Below are positions 34,938 through 41,841 of a stretch of DNA of 41,841 bases, in pieces. The stretch's first letter is position 1. Each line of letters opens with the position of its first letter. Source of the stretch: Hyphomonadaceae bacterium (GTDB lineage: Bacteria; Pseudomonadota; Alphaproteobacteria; Caulobacterales; Hyphomonadaceae); contig CANJIL010000006.1 of NCBI GenBank assembly GCA_947474455.1, forward strand, positions 68,037 through 109,877, in the 5' to 3' direction. The position numbers and the translations under genes were made by a program. The notes beneath the pieces are model-generated. The model was given only the letters and a program-made list of their open reading frames with translations, was not told where the DNA came from and searched no databases.

Positions 34938-35276
34938 TTACTTCGCAAGATATTTCTCGCGCTTTTCGCCCTTGCGTTCGAGTGACTTCAGCCATTTCGG
35001 CGTCGGGCCGCGGCCGGTGTAGATCTCACCATTGGGGCCGATGTATTTCGGCTTGAGCTTGACGCCCTTGTCAGAGCGCTGGCGGCGGCCGTTGGGACCT
35101 TTACCGAGCAATTCATCCAGGCTGAAGCCTTCCGAAGAAGCGAGCGCCTTGAGTTTCGAGAGCGTGTCCGCCTTGGCCTCGTCCTTCTTCGCGGCGATCG
35201 CCTTGTCGATGCGGGTGGCCAGTTCGTTGAGGTCGTTCAGCGAGAGATTATCGATATTGGGGAGACGCGCAGCCAT
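34938..35276 (-). CDS. H-NS/HvrA-like DNA-binding protein
   Basis: The 112-residue nucleoid protein has an N-terminal oligomerising helix (NLSLNDLNELATRIDKAIAA) and the C-terminal H-NS DNA-binding core (KPKYIGPNGEIYTGRGPTPK with WLKSLERKG), whose GRGPTPKW matches the AT-hook-like GRGRxPxW of the family. Such proteins silence AT-rich horizontally acquired DNA. I start at ATG 35276, preceded by AAAGG; a TTG two codons earlier is possible. The upstream 35277-35399 region is notably AT-rich, as expected for an autoregulated H-NS promoter. Confidence 0.93.
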   Translation of the reverse strand: MAARLPNIDNLSLNDLNELATRIDKAIAAKKDEAKADTLSKLKALASSEGFSLDELLGKGPNGRRQRSDKGVKLKPKYIGPNGEIYTGRGPTPKWLKSLERKGEKREKYLAK

Positions 35277-35340
35277 GGCCAACCTTTATGTTTGCGGGGA
35301 GTTTAAGCCGAATCTATACTAACCGCGGTGTGAACTATAC

Positions 35341-35359
35341 GGACATGAGTCGAGTGTCC
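35341..35359. promoter_or_regulatory. Inverted repeat upstream of the H-NS gene
   Basis: GGACA and TGTCC face each other across a 9-base centre, inside the AT-rich 123-bp intergenic region that must contain the H-NS promoter. It may be an operator. The same space is 3' of fghA, so a terminator role is less likely given the weak stem. Confidence 0.3.
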
Positions 35360-35399
35360 ATATCTATAAATTTATGCTATTAAACGTCTTCTCGTCCAA

Positions 35400-36242
35400 T
35401 TACATGAGGCGGCGCGCGTGCCATGCGACATGATCAGCGATAAAGCTTGCGATGAAGAAATAGCTGTGGTCGTAGCCATGCAGCAGGCGAAGGGTCAGCT
35501 TCTGGCCGGCGTCGCGACAGGCCTGCTCAAGTAATTCCGGCTTCAGTTGTTCGGTGAGAAATGGATCGGCGAGACCTTGGTCCACGAGGATGTCATCGAA
35601 GTAGCCGTGTGACGCGCCCTCGCGAAGGAGTTCGCAGGCGTCGTGTTGGCGCCATGTCTGGCGGTCTGCGCCGAGATAAGCGGTGAAGGCTTTCTCGCCC
35701 CAAGGACAGTTCATCGGCGAGGAGATCGGGGCGAAGGCCGAGACGGAGCGGAACAGGTCGGGGTGGCGAAGCGCCAGCGTGAGCGCGCCGTGGCCACCCA
35801 TGGAATGGCCGGAGATGCCGAGCTTCACCGGATCGGTCGGCAGGCGATTGCGGATCAGCGGGACGAGTTCGCGGATGATGTAGCTTTCCATCTGGAAGTG
35901 CGGCTTCCAGGGTTGTTGCTTGGCGTCGATGTAGAAGCCAGCGCCCTGGCCCAGATCGTAGGCGGGATCATTGGCGACAGTTTCACCGCGCGGAGATGTA
36001 TCCGGCGCGACGATCATCAGGCCGTGCGCGGCGGCGGATGGATAAGCGCCGGCCTTGGTGGTGAAATTATCTTCTGTGCAGGTAAGTCCCGAAAGCCAGA
36101 TGAGCACCGGGAATGGACCGGGACCTTCGGGCGTAAAGACGCTAAAGGTCATTGGCGTGCCCGTGACGCCGCTGGCGTGCTTGCAGTAGCGCAGCTCTCC
36201 GCCGCAGACGCGATGGGATTTGACGGTTTCGATCGCTGCCAC
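35400..36242 (-). CDS. fghA: S-formylglutathione hydrolase
   Basis: FghA hydrolyses S-formylglutathione to formate and glutathione, the step after AdhC in glutathione-dependent formaldehyde oxidation. The 280-residue esterase has PVLIWLSGLTCTEDNF, APDTSPRG, the nucleophile GISGHSMGGHGAL (Ser147), an acid in VDQGLADPFL and the His in GYDHSYFFIASF. It is 1.6 kb from adhC on the same strand, with two paralogous hypothetical genes and a broken VOC gene between them. Confidence 0.95.
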   Translation of the reverse strand: MAAIETVKSHRVCGGELRYCKHASGVTGTPMTFSVFTPEGPGPFPVLIWLSGLTCTEDNFTTKAGAYPSAAAHGLMIVAPDTSPRGETVANDPAYDLGQGAGFYIDAKQQPWKPHFQMESYIIRELVPLIRNRLPTDPVKLGISGHSMGGHGALTLALRHPDLFRSVSAFAPISSPMNCPWGEKAFTAYLGADRQTWRQHDACELLREGASHGYFDDILVDQGLADPFLTEQLKPELLEQACRDAGQKLTLRLLHGYDHSYFFIASFIADHVAWHARRLM

Positions 36243-36313
36243 GGTGCTTTTCCCGATCTGATAGACGGCCCAGAGGCCAGCCTAATGATCGTATAGTCCG
36301 GAAATCTGATCCG

Positions 36314-36859
36314 TCACGATGGGAAGGCCCAAAACATGGGCCGGCGCCCGATGTGCAGTCGGACGCGGCGTTGGACGTCCTTGTCGTTGGACTGCAGGCA
36401 AATGAATAAACCTCCGTTTAAGCCGCGCATATCGTCGTTCTGACTGTGCACGATTTCCCAGCGGCTGCGGCCGGAGACCATCCAGACATTGCCTTCGCGT
36501 CCGCTCGCTTCGAACAGGCCAAGGCCAAGGCCGAGCGCTCGTGCGGATCGCTTGGCGCGCAGCAAGGCGGAGTGGGCGGACTGCCAATCGAAGTTCGCCT
36601 TCGCAGCGCTCTGGGCGAAGCGGTAGCTGGCGAATTTCGCGTTGTTCACGTGGTCAATGTTGTAGGCATGCGGATCGCGCTTGCCCGGGGAGGTCTGCGT
36701 CATGTCGCGATGCCGGCCTTGCGGCGCGGCGGTGATGCGGGAGGCCTCGCCGCCGAGCGAGCCATCGATGGGTCCGAATGTCCGGCTGGTCCATTCGAGA
36801 AAATCGTGACGGTCGGGCGGAGCAGCGAACAGGTCGAAGGCGTCGAGATCATAGGCCGC
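36314..36859 (-). pseudogene. Startless paralogue of the neighbouring YDL protein
   Basis: One open frame (TAG at 36860-36862 to stop at 36314) encodes ~181 residues with good coding character. Its first residues, AYDLDAFDLFAAPPDRHDFL, align with the N-terminus of the intact gene next door (YDLMVFEPGAPPEGRPDFIAW), but the codon where ATG is expected reads GCG directly after the stop codon. The first in-frame ATG (36703) would delete ~52 residues of the conserved N-terminus. It therefore looks like a gene that lost its start, or one translated from a rare start or an internal ATG. Function unknown. Confidence 0.55.
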
Positions 36860-36948
36860 CTAGAGGATCCTGCGCTGTCAGAAGTCAGGGAAACAGAGTT
36901 TCATCAAGGCTTCGACACGCGAGTGCCGCGGATCGATCATGATGGCGC

Positions 36949-37407
36949 TCAGCCTGCGACCGCGCGGCTGCGGCGCTGATCGCCGGGCAGACGCTCGCTA
37001 CGGTGGGCGACGACGAAGCGGTCGTTGACGAATGTGAAGACCGTCGCGCTTTCGCCGCTGGCGTCGAAGAAGCCGACACCGTTGAGCTTGGCGAGGCGCA
37101 TGGCGACATAATAGGCCTTGCGCCAGGCCGGCCACTCGAAGGTGGCAAAGACAGCGTGGGGCGCGAAGCGATAATCGGCGACGCGGCCGTGCTCCAGCGC
37201 GCCGGGCTGGTTGGCGCGCGGCGTGCCGAGGTGGGGGAAGAGGCGGTCCATGCCCTGATACCAGCGGCAAAGGCTCGGCGAGGCCTTGGCGGGGTCGGGA
37301 CTCATGTGTCCGTCGCGCAGGCGCACCACGTCTGAGAACCACGCGATGAAGTCCGGGCGGCCTTCCGGGGGAGCGCCGGGCTCGAAAACCATCAGGTCGT
37401 AACTCAC
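36949..37407 (-). CDS. Conserved hypothetical protein (MSYDLMVF family)
   Basis: The 152-residue protein begins MSYDLMVFEPGAPPEGRPDF and contains FATFEWPAWRKAYYVAMRLA and LNGVGFFDASGESATVF. I have a sense of similar small bacterial proteins of unknown function, but no role is known to me. The last ~20 residues (RLPGDQRRSRAVAG) look unnatural. Right after the stop another frame reads LSAIMIDPRHSRVEALMKLC with good coding character, suggesting a frameshift near the 3' end. It is upstream of the startless paralogue. Confidence 0.7.
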   Translation of the reverse strand: MSYDLMVFEPGAPPEGRPDFIAWFSDVVRLRDGHMSPDPAKASPSLCRWYQGMDRLFPHLGTPRANQPGALEHGRVADYRFAPHAVFATFEWPAWRKAYYVAMRLAKLNGVGFFDASGESATVFTFVNDRFVVAHRSERLPGDQRRSRAVAG

Positions 37408-37502
37408 GGCGGGCTCCTGGCGGATTCAGCCGGACCGTTATGGCGAGCGTTCATTAATGGCGGGCTAGGGCGAAGCGCGAGATTTCGCGCGATCACGGCG
37501 GA

Positions 37503-37862
37503 TCAGTCGAGATAGTTGAGGAAAAGGTGGTTGCCATCCGGATAGTCGACGACGAAGAGACGATAGCCTCACTGGCCGTCCGTGACAGGCGCGCCGCGGG
37601 CTTCGATATCGGCCCGGGCGGCGTTCAAGACGGCGAGACTGCCATCGCCCAAGGACACGAACAGCAGGCCCTTGCCGCTTGTTCCGCCCACTAGCCGGAG
37701 ACGATGGCGGCGCCACCGTCGCGGCTCACTTGCGCCACGAGGAGCTCGCTGTTCTCGACATGGCGCCATGCTCCGTAGAAGCTGAGCCTGTCGCGGTAGA
37801 AATAGATTGACGCCTGCGCGTCGGCGACGTGGAGGATCGGGCGAGCATACCCGTTGGTCATT
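37503..37862 (-). pseudogene. VOC (glyoxalase-fold) protein, disrupted twice
   Basis: From ATG 37862 the frame reads TNGYARPILHVADAQASIYF, typical of the VOC N-terminal beta-alpha unit, up to a TAG at 37691-37693. One base shift restores GKGLLFVSLGDGSLAVL, which then meets a TGA at 37569-37571 where the family would have Trp, and continues in the same frame as GYRLFVVDYPDGNHLFLNYL to a final stop. So there is one frameshift and one nonsense codon in an otherwise complete ~119-residue gene. It follows adhC by 17 bp, likely its former operon partner. Confidence 0.85.
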
Positions 37863-37879
37863 TGTCCACCCGCGTTCGA

Positions 37880-38989
<1,110 letters not shown>

Positions 38990-38996
38990 GGGTGCT

Positions 38997-39017
38997 CTCT
39001 CCAGCTTTAAGGGAGAG
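38997..39017 (-). promoter_or_regulatory. Hairpin that could cover the adhC ribosome-binding site
   Basis: Just upstream of the adhC ATG the mRNA sequence CTCTCC...GGAGAG forms a perfect 6-bp stem with a 9-base loop. The 3' arm is the only Shine-Dalgarno-like sequence before the start. Translation could be modulated by this structure; nothing shows it is. Confidence 0.35.
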
Positions 39018-39260
39018 GACCAGCGACCGCGAAAAGGGTCAAGTCAGGGTTTGGACTTCGCGGCGGCGCACGCTCCTTTCTCGCGCTCGGCCCGCCGGAT
39101 GTGGCGGAGAGCGTAGTTTCCCTCATGGCAGGCGTGTTCGAACCCGGCTGGTCTTGAAGAGCGAGGATTCCGCGAGCCAGGGCGCCGTCTAGGCTTTCGG
39201 ATCCTCGACCGTTTACTGATAGAGCAGTTCATTGTCTGAGAGGCCACGTAAAGCGCTCGA

Positions 39261-39423
39261 TCACCTTGCTGTGGGTGGCGACAAGGGGGTTGGAGAAGCA
39301 TCGGACCCGATCGTTCGCGGCAGGCCGATCGGCTCGATCACCAGTGTGTCACCGTCCCGGCGGGCGATGGAATCGTCGAACGGAGAATGGAGTGCGGCCA
39401 GCTTATCTAGCCGTGCAGCAGGC
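39261..39423 (-). pseudogene. Possible AbrB/VapB-type antitoxin fragment
   Basis: A minus-strand frame carries FDDSIARRDGDTLVIEPIGL, resembling the C-terminal half of the swapped-hairpin AbrB domain in VapB-type antitoxins (RREGDxLIIEPI). The usual N-terminal NGRSQAVRLP is absent and no intact toxin gene follows. The match is short and could be chance. Confidence 0.22.
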
Positions 39424-39851
39424 AGAGCTAGCTCGCGACATGGAAGATATTGCGCGCCAGCTTGCTGGAGCATCGGCGCGTTCAAAACAGCTCGCCCAGA
39501 TTGACCAGCCGCCCGAAGTCCCGCCGGTTCGGACAGACGACCGGACGGCGCCAGCAGTGGATACGCCGCGCTATCGTTATGCGCCGCCAAGTCTGGCGTC
39601 GGCTCGACGCTGCCTGCACGCAGACCCGATTCGAAGCAGCGTGGGAGCGGAGCTTCTATTCCGCGCAGTATGACGAACCCCCGCATTTCTACAGAGAGCT
39701 CCTCGAGTTGCGAGGGCGGATGCGGTTGGGAGACCTGCGCGGCTACATGTTCGTCGATACGGTGCGCCAAGTGAACGCCGATGGTGATACGGAACGCTTC
39801 GCGTTCCTGCGCCGAAGATTCCGGCTAGTCCACAACACGACGAGTTTATAG
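39382..39851 (+). pseudogene. Two coding-like fragments in different frames
   Basis: From ~39394 one frame reads AYLAVQQAELARDMEDIARQ and continues to YRYAPP near 39593. From ATG 39579 a second frame reads RRQVWRRLDAACTQTRFEAAWE and on to the stop at 39851 (LLELRGRMRLGDLRGYMFVD). Together they look like one small helical protein split by a frameshift. I do not recognise it. The second part alone could be a 90-residue gene. Confidence 0.33.
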
Positions 39852-39944
39852 CTCGCACTGCCTCCGCCCATCGCCAATTCGGTCAGGCGTGAATAGATGC
39901 TCACGTCATCGGCGCCTGAGGCGGATTGTGGGCAAGGTCACTCC

Positions 39945-40559
39945 ATGAAACGTGTCGTTTCTGCTGCTCTTGTTGTTTCAGCGGCGCTGCTGGCTGCCGC
40001 GCCGGCTTCTGCGCATTTTATACTACTGGCGCCAGACGCGTGGGTTGAAGTGAACCAGCTGGGCGATCCGCAGAAGGCTGCGCCGTGTGGCACGTCGGAC
40101 ATCACGGCCGGAAAGCCGACCGGCAAGGTGACCGCATTGAAGGGCGGCGACACGGCGCACATCAAGATCAAGGAAACGATCTATCACCCCGGCCACTATC
40201 GGGTTGCGCTGTCCGTGCTGGATCGCAAGGAGCTGCCGCCGGACCCGGTGGCTGAAACAAAGGATTCTCCGCGCGGACCTATCTCGGTTTCGGCCAAGAT
40301 CGATCCCGCGCCCAAGCCGCCCGTGCTGGCCGACGGGTTGTTCGTCCATCACGAGCGGCCCGCGCCGGATGCGTTCTGGGAAACAGACATCAAGCTGCCC
40401 AACATCAATTGCGCCTTGTGCACACTGCAGGTGATGCAGTTCATGGAAGAGCATGGGCCAAACAAGGAAGGCGACTTTTCCTATCACCACTGCGCCGACC
40501 TGAAGATCACGGCCAATCCGGCGCTGCCTGCCGACAAGCGGTGGCCAGGGCAGAAGTAG
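39945..40559 (+). CDS. Exported LPMO-like protein with N-terminal histidine
   Basis: A 204-residue protein with signal peptide MKRVVSAALVVSAALLAAAP and a predicted ASA|H cleavage after residue 23. The mature chain would begin HFILLAPDAW, placing a histidine at position 1 as in copper histidine-brace enzymes. HPGHYRV offers a second His, and paired cysteines occur in NINCALCTLQVMQFMEEHGP and SYHHCADLKI. This layout matches the SCE4755-type polysaccharide monooxygenase-like family; activity on a polymer is not shown. It may alternatively be a copper carrier. Confidence 0.75.
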   Translation: MKRVVSAALVVSAALLAAAPASAHFILLAPDAWVEVNQLGDPQKAAPCGTSDITAGKPTGKVTALKGGDTAHIKIKETIYHPGHYRVALSVLDRKELPPDPVAETKDSPRGPISVSAKIDPAPKPPVLADGLFVHHERPAPDAFWETDIKLPNINCALCTLQVMQFMEEHGPNKEGDFSYHHCADLKITANPALPADKRWPGQK

Positions 40560-40565
40560 GCGGAC

Positions 40566-41228
40566 TTACTCGTCCAGCAGCTTCAACACGTCCTCCAGCG
40601 ATCGCCCGACATGCAGGACGCGCGAGCGGGTTTCCTCGTCGGGATGGATGAGGTCGGGGATCATCAGCGTCATTAGACCGGCGGCATGGGCGGAGGCGGC
40701 GCCGGTCGGGCTGTCCTCGATGGCGAGGATGTCGCCGGCGGGATAGCCGAGGATGGTCGAGGCCTTGAGATAGGGCTCGGGGTGCGGCTTGCCGTGGGTG
40801 ACGTCCTCGCGAGTGACGATGCCACGGAATCGGCTCGCGAGATTGTGGGTCCTGAAATGCTTCTCGACCCAGCCGGGGCCGGACGAGGTGGCGAGGGCGT
40901 ACGGCGTGGCGATGGCATCAAGCCGGTCGAGCAGCGCGCCGACACCGGGCTTCAGGGACGCGCTGCGGTCGCCGATATGCTCGCCCACGGCGGCGTAGAA
41001 GTTTTCGAGCGGGAAGGCCTGGCCGAAATACTCGCGCATCTTCATTTCGCTGTACTGACGATGGCGGCCGACCAGCGACAGGAACTGATCGTGCGTAAAG
41101 GGTACGCTGTGTCGGTTGGCGGCGGCCATGTAGGCGTCCAGAACCAGCGCCTCTGAATCGATCAGCGTTCCGTCGAGATCGAACACCACGGCTTTCGGGC
41201 GGCGGGGCAGGCGGAAAACTGCGTTCAT
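40566..41228 (-). CDS. HAD-superfamily hydrolase, beta-phosphoglucomutase/phosphatase-like
   Basis: The 220-residue protein has motif I VVFDLDGTLIDSE (Asp17, Asp19), an all-alpha cap, motif II ALATSSG, motif III Lys in VTHGKPHPEPYLKA and motif IV ILAIEDSPTGAASAHAAG. It belongs to the subfamily of phosphoglycolate phosphatase, beta-phosphoglucomutase and sugar phosphatases; substrate unknown. ATG 41228 gives a standard N-terminus, whereas the open frame upstream overlaps the broken cupin gene. It converges on the LPMO-like gene with a 6-bp gap. Confidence 0.9.
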   Translation of the reverse strand: MNAVFRLPRRPKAVVFDLDGTLIDSEALVLDAYMAAANRHSVPFTHDQFLSLVGRHRQYSEMKMREYFGQAFPLENFYAAVGEHIGDRSASLKPGVGALLDRLDAIATPYALATSSGPGWVEKHFRTHNLASRFRGIVTREDVTHGKPHPEPYLKASTILGYPAGDILAIEDSPTGAASAHAAGLMTLMIPDLIHPDEETRSRVLHVGRSLEDVLKLLDE

Positions 41229-41276
41229 GTGGGGTGAGGTCGGCGTTCTGGCTGGCCGGGTCAAGCGGGCAAGGCT

Positions 41277-41550
41277 ATGACAGGCACGTTCGAACTTGAG
41301 CAATTCGTCGCGGACCGCCACGCGGCTGCGGGCGCCAGGGCGCTTAGCCTCGGGGCCGCCGAACGCGCCCAGCTACGCCATCGTCGAATCGGCAACCAAC
41401 CCGATCCAGCGGTTGACCAGGGCGATCCATGTCTATGGCGGCGACTTCTTCGCGGCCGAACGCAGTGAAGGGAACCCGGAAACCCTGACCGACAAACGCT
41501 ATGATGCCCAGTGTGTGATGCGGCAGTTCCGGGCGGCAAATCGAGGCTAA
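41277..41550 (+). pseudogene. Cupin / cysteine-dioxygenase-like gene with internal deletion
   Basis: ATG 41277 starts a plausible N-terminus (MTGTFELEQFVADRHAAAGA) that loses character after ~30 residues. Another frame then reads YAIVESATNPIQRLTRAIHV followed by YGGDFFAAERSEGNPETLTD and a stop at 41550, matching the C-terminus of double-stranded beta-helix metalloproteins (TNPxxRxTxAIHVYGGDFF). The central metal-binding core of perhaps 90-110 residues is missing and the two ends are out of frame, so it is dead. Confidence 0.65.
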
Positions 41551-41600
41551 CTAACGCCCGGTCGGGGAACCCACGGGGGCGCCCGGGGCGGTAAATTCCC

Positions 41601-41615
41601 GCTGACGGCGTCAGC
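41601..41615. promoter_or_regulatory. Short inverted repeat upstream of mmsA
   Basis: GCTGAC and GTCAGC flank a GGC centre 59 bp before the mmsA start. It is a candidate operator; length alone does not prove function. Confidence 0.3.
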
Positions 41616-41674
41616 TTCCGTTTGTCAGGCGGTGTGGAGACAGCTATCCCGTGCCCCACAAAACGGAGTGCTCC

Positions 41675-41841
41675 ATGCGGCGTATCGACGGACTCATCAA
41701 CGGCAAATCGGTCAAGGCGACGTCAGGCCGGGAGGGTGAGGTGTTCAATCCGAACACGGGCGAGGTTCAGGCGAAGGTTGGCTTGGCGTCGACGGCTGAT
41801 GTGGATGCAGCGATTGAGGCGGCGGCCAATGCGTTCCCCAA
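41675..41841 (+). CDS. mmsA: Methylmalonate-semialdehyde dehydrogenase (CoA-acylating), 3' end outside window
   Basis: MmsA converts methylmalonate semialdehyde (from valine) or malonate semialdehyde to propionyl- or acetyl-CoA. Only the first 55 codons are visible: MRRIDGLINGKSVKATSGRE, VFNPNTGEVQAKVGLASTAD and VDAAIEAAANAFP are the characteristic N-terminus of this aldehyde dehydrogenase subfamily. CGGAG is the ribosome-binding site. The catalytic Cys and Glu lie beyond the window. Confidence 0.85.
   Translation, partial: MRRIDGLINGKSVKATSGREGEVFNPNTGEVQAKVGLASTADVDAAIEAAANAFP

Larger units (their letters stand above)
38990..39944. other. 955-bp stretch with no intact gene
   Basis: Apart from the hairpin near adhC, 38990-39260 shows nothing I can name. 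From 39261 onward there are coding-like fragments on both strands (listed separately) but no complete recognisable gene. It separates the formaldehyde genes from the LPMO-like gene. Confidence 0.6.

Noticed and set aside
36446-36979. Plus-strand 177-residue ORF opposite the YDL paralogues
   Set aside because: Composition is that of an antisense shadow; the minus frame shows paralogy to its neighbour.
41261-41659. Minus-strand 132-residue ORF upstream of the HAD gene
   Set aside because: Arg/Ser/Pro-rich shadow composition; the plus strand shows recognisable cupin ends instead.

Overview
The window looks like chromosome from a GC-rich alphaproteobacterium, probably near Caulobacterales/Hyphomonadaceae. 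I base this on gene content and order only, with no database search: ftsE-ftsX followed by DUF218 and plsC genes; an MJ0042 zinc-ribbon protein beside a phosphoribosyltransferase; a TIGR02302-type Gln-rich membrane protein next to lysA, lptM and argH; metX-metW; a fused indolepyruvate ferredoxin oxidoreductase with a divergent Lrp regulator; and an H-NS/HvrA-like protein. It is mostly core metabolism. There is no rRNA, no CRISPR array, no intact insertion sequence and no prophage; one tRNA is present.

Layout. 0-5 kb: a partial gloB, a methyltransferase, an orphan P-II protein, a low-GC patch with a 35-bp CT microsatellite, and the metX-metW methionine operon. 5-8 kb: an aromatic amino-acid operon (chorismate-mutase-like protein, hisC, prephenate dehydrogenase). 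8-12 kb: ftsE-ftsX-DUF218-plsC on the minus strand, divergent from the zinc-ribbon and phosphoribosyltransferase genes. 12-19 kb: TIGR02302 protein, lysA, lptM, an ExbD-like lipoprotein and argH on the minus strand, with two kinds of palindromic intergenic repeat between them. 19-26 kb: a TlpA thioredoxin, then a 1220-residue protein that joins an unknown N-terminal region, a TPR-like/TRAFs-binding-like helical region, a trypsin-fold serine protease and a lysozyme-like domain; it is followed by a convergent MORN-repeat protein and two tandem glycine-zipper lipoproteins. 26-34.5 kb: uvrB, an IS110 remnant, lrp, the fused indolepyruvate oxidoreductase, a cytochrome c lipoprotein and an FAD oxidoreductase. 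34.5-41.8 kb: tRNA-CAU, H-NS, then the glutathione-dependent formaldehyde pathway (adhC and fghA) mixed with broken genes, an LPMO-like copper-protein candidate, a HAD phosphatase, and the start of mmsA.

How it fits together. GloB, AdhC and FghA are glutathione-linked detoxification steps for 2-oxoaldehydes and formaldehyde. FtsE/FtsX, PlsC, LptM and the TIGR02302 protein belong to envelope growth. The most unusual locus is the 20.1-23.8 kb protease/lysozyme fusion, whose architecture resembles effector proteins of bacterial conflict systems. The second theme is decay: between 36.3 and 41.6 kb I see a VOC gene with a frameshift and a nonsense codon, a tandem paralogue lacking a start codon, a cupin gene with an internal deletion, and a region of out-of-frame coding fragments.
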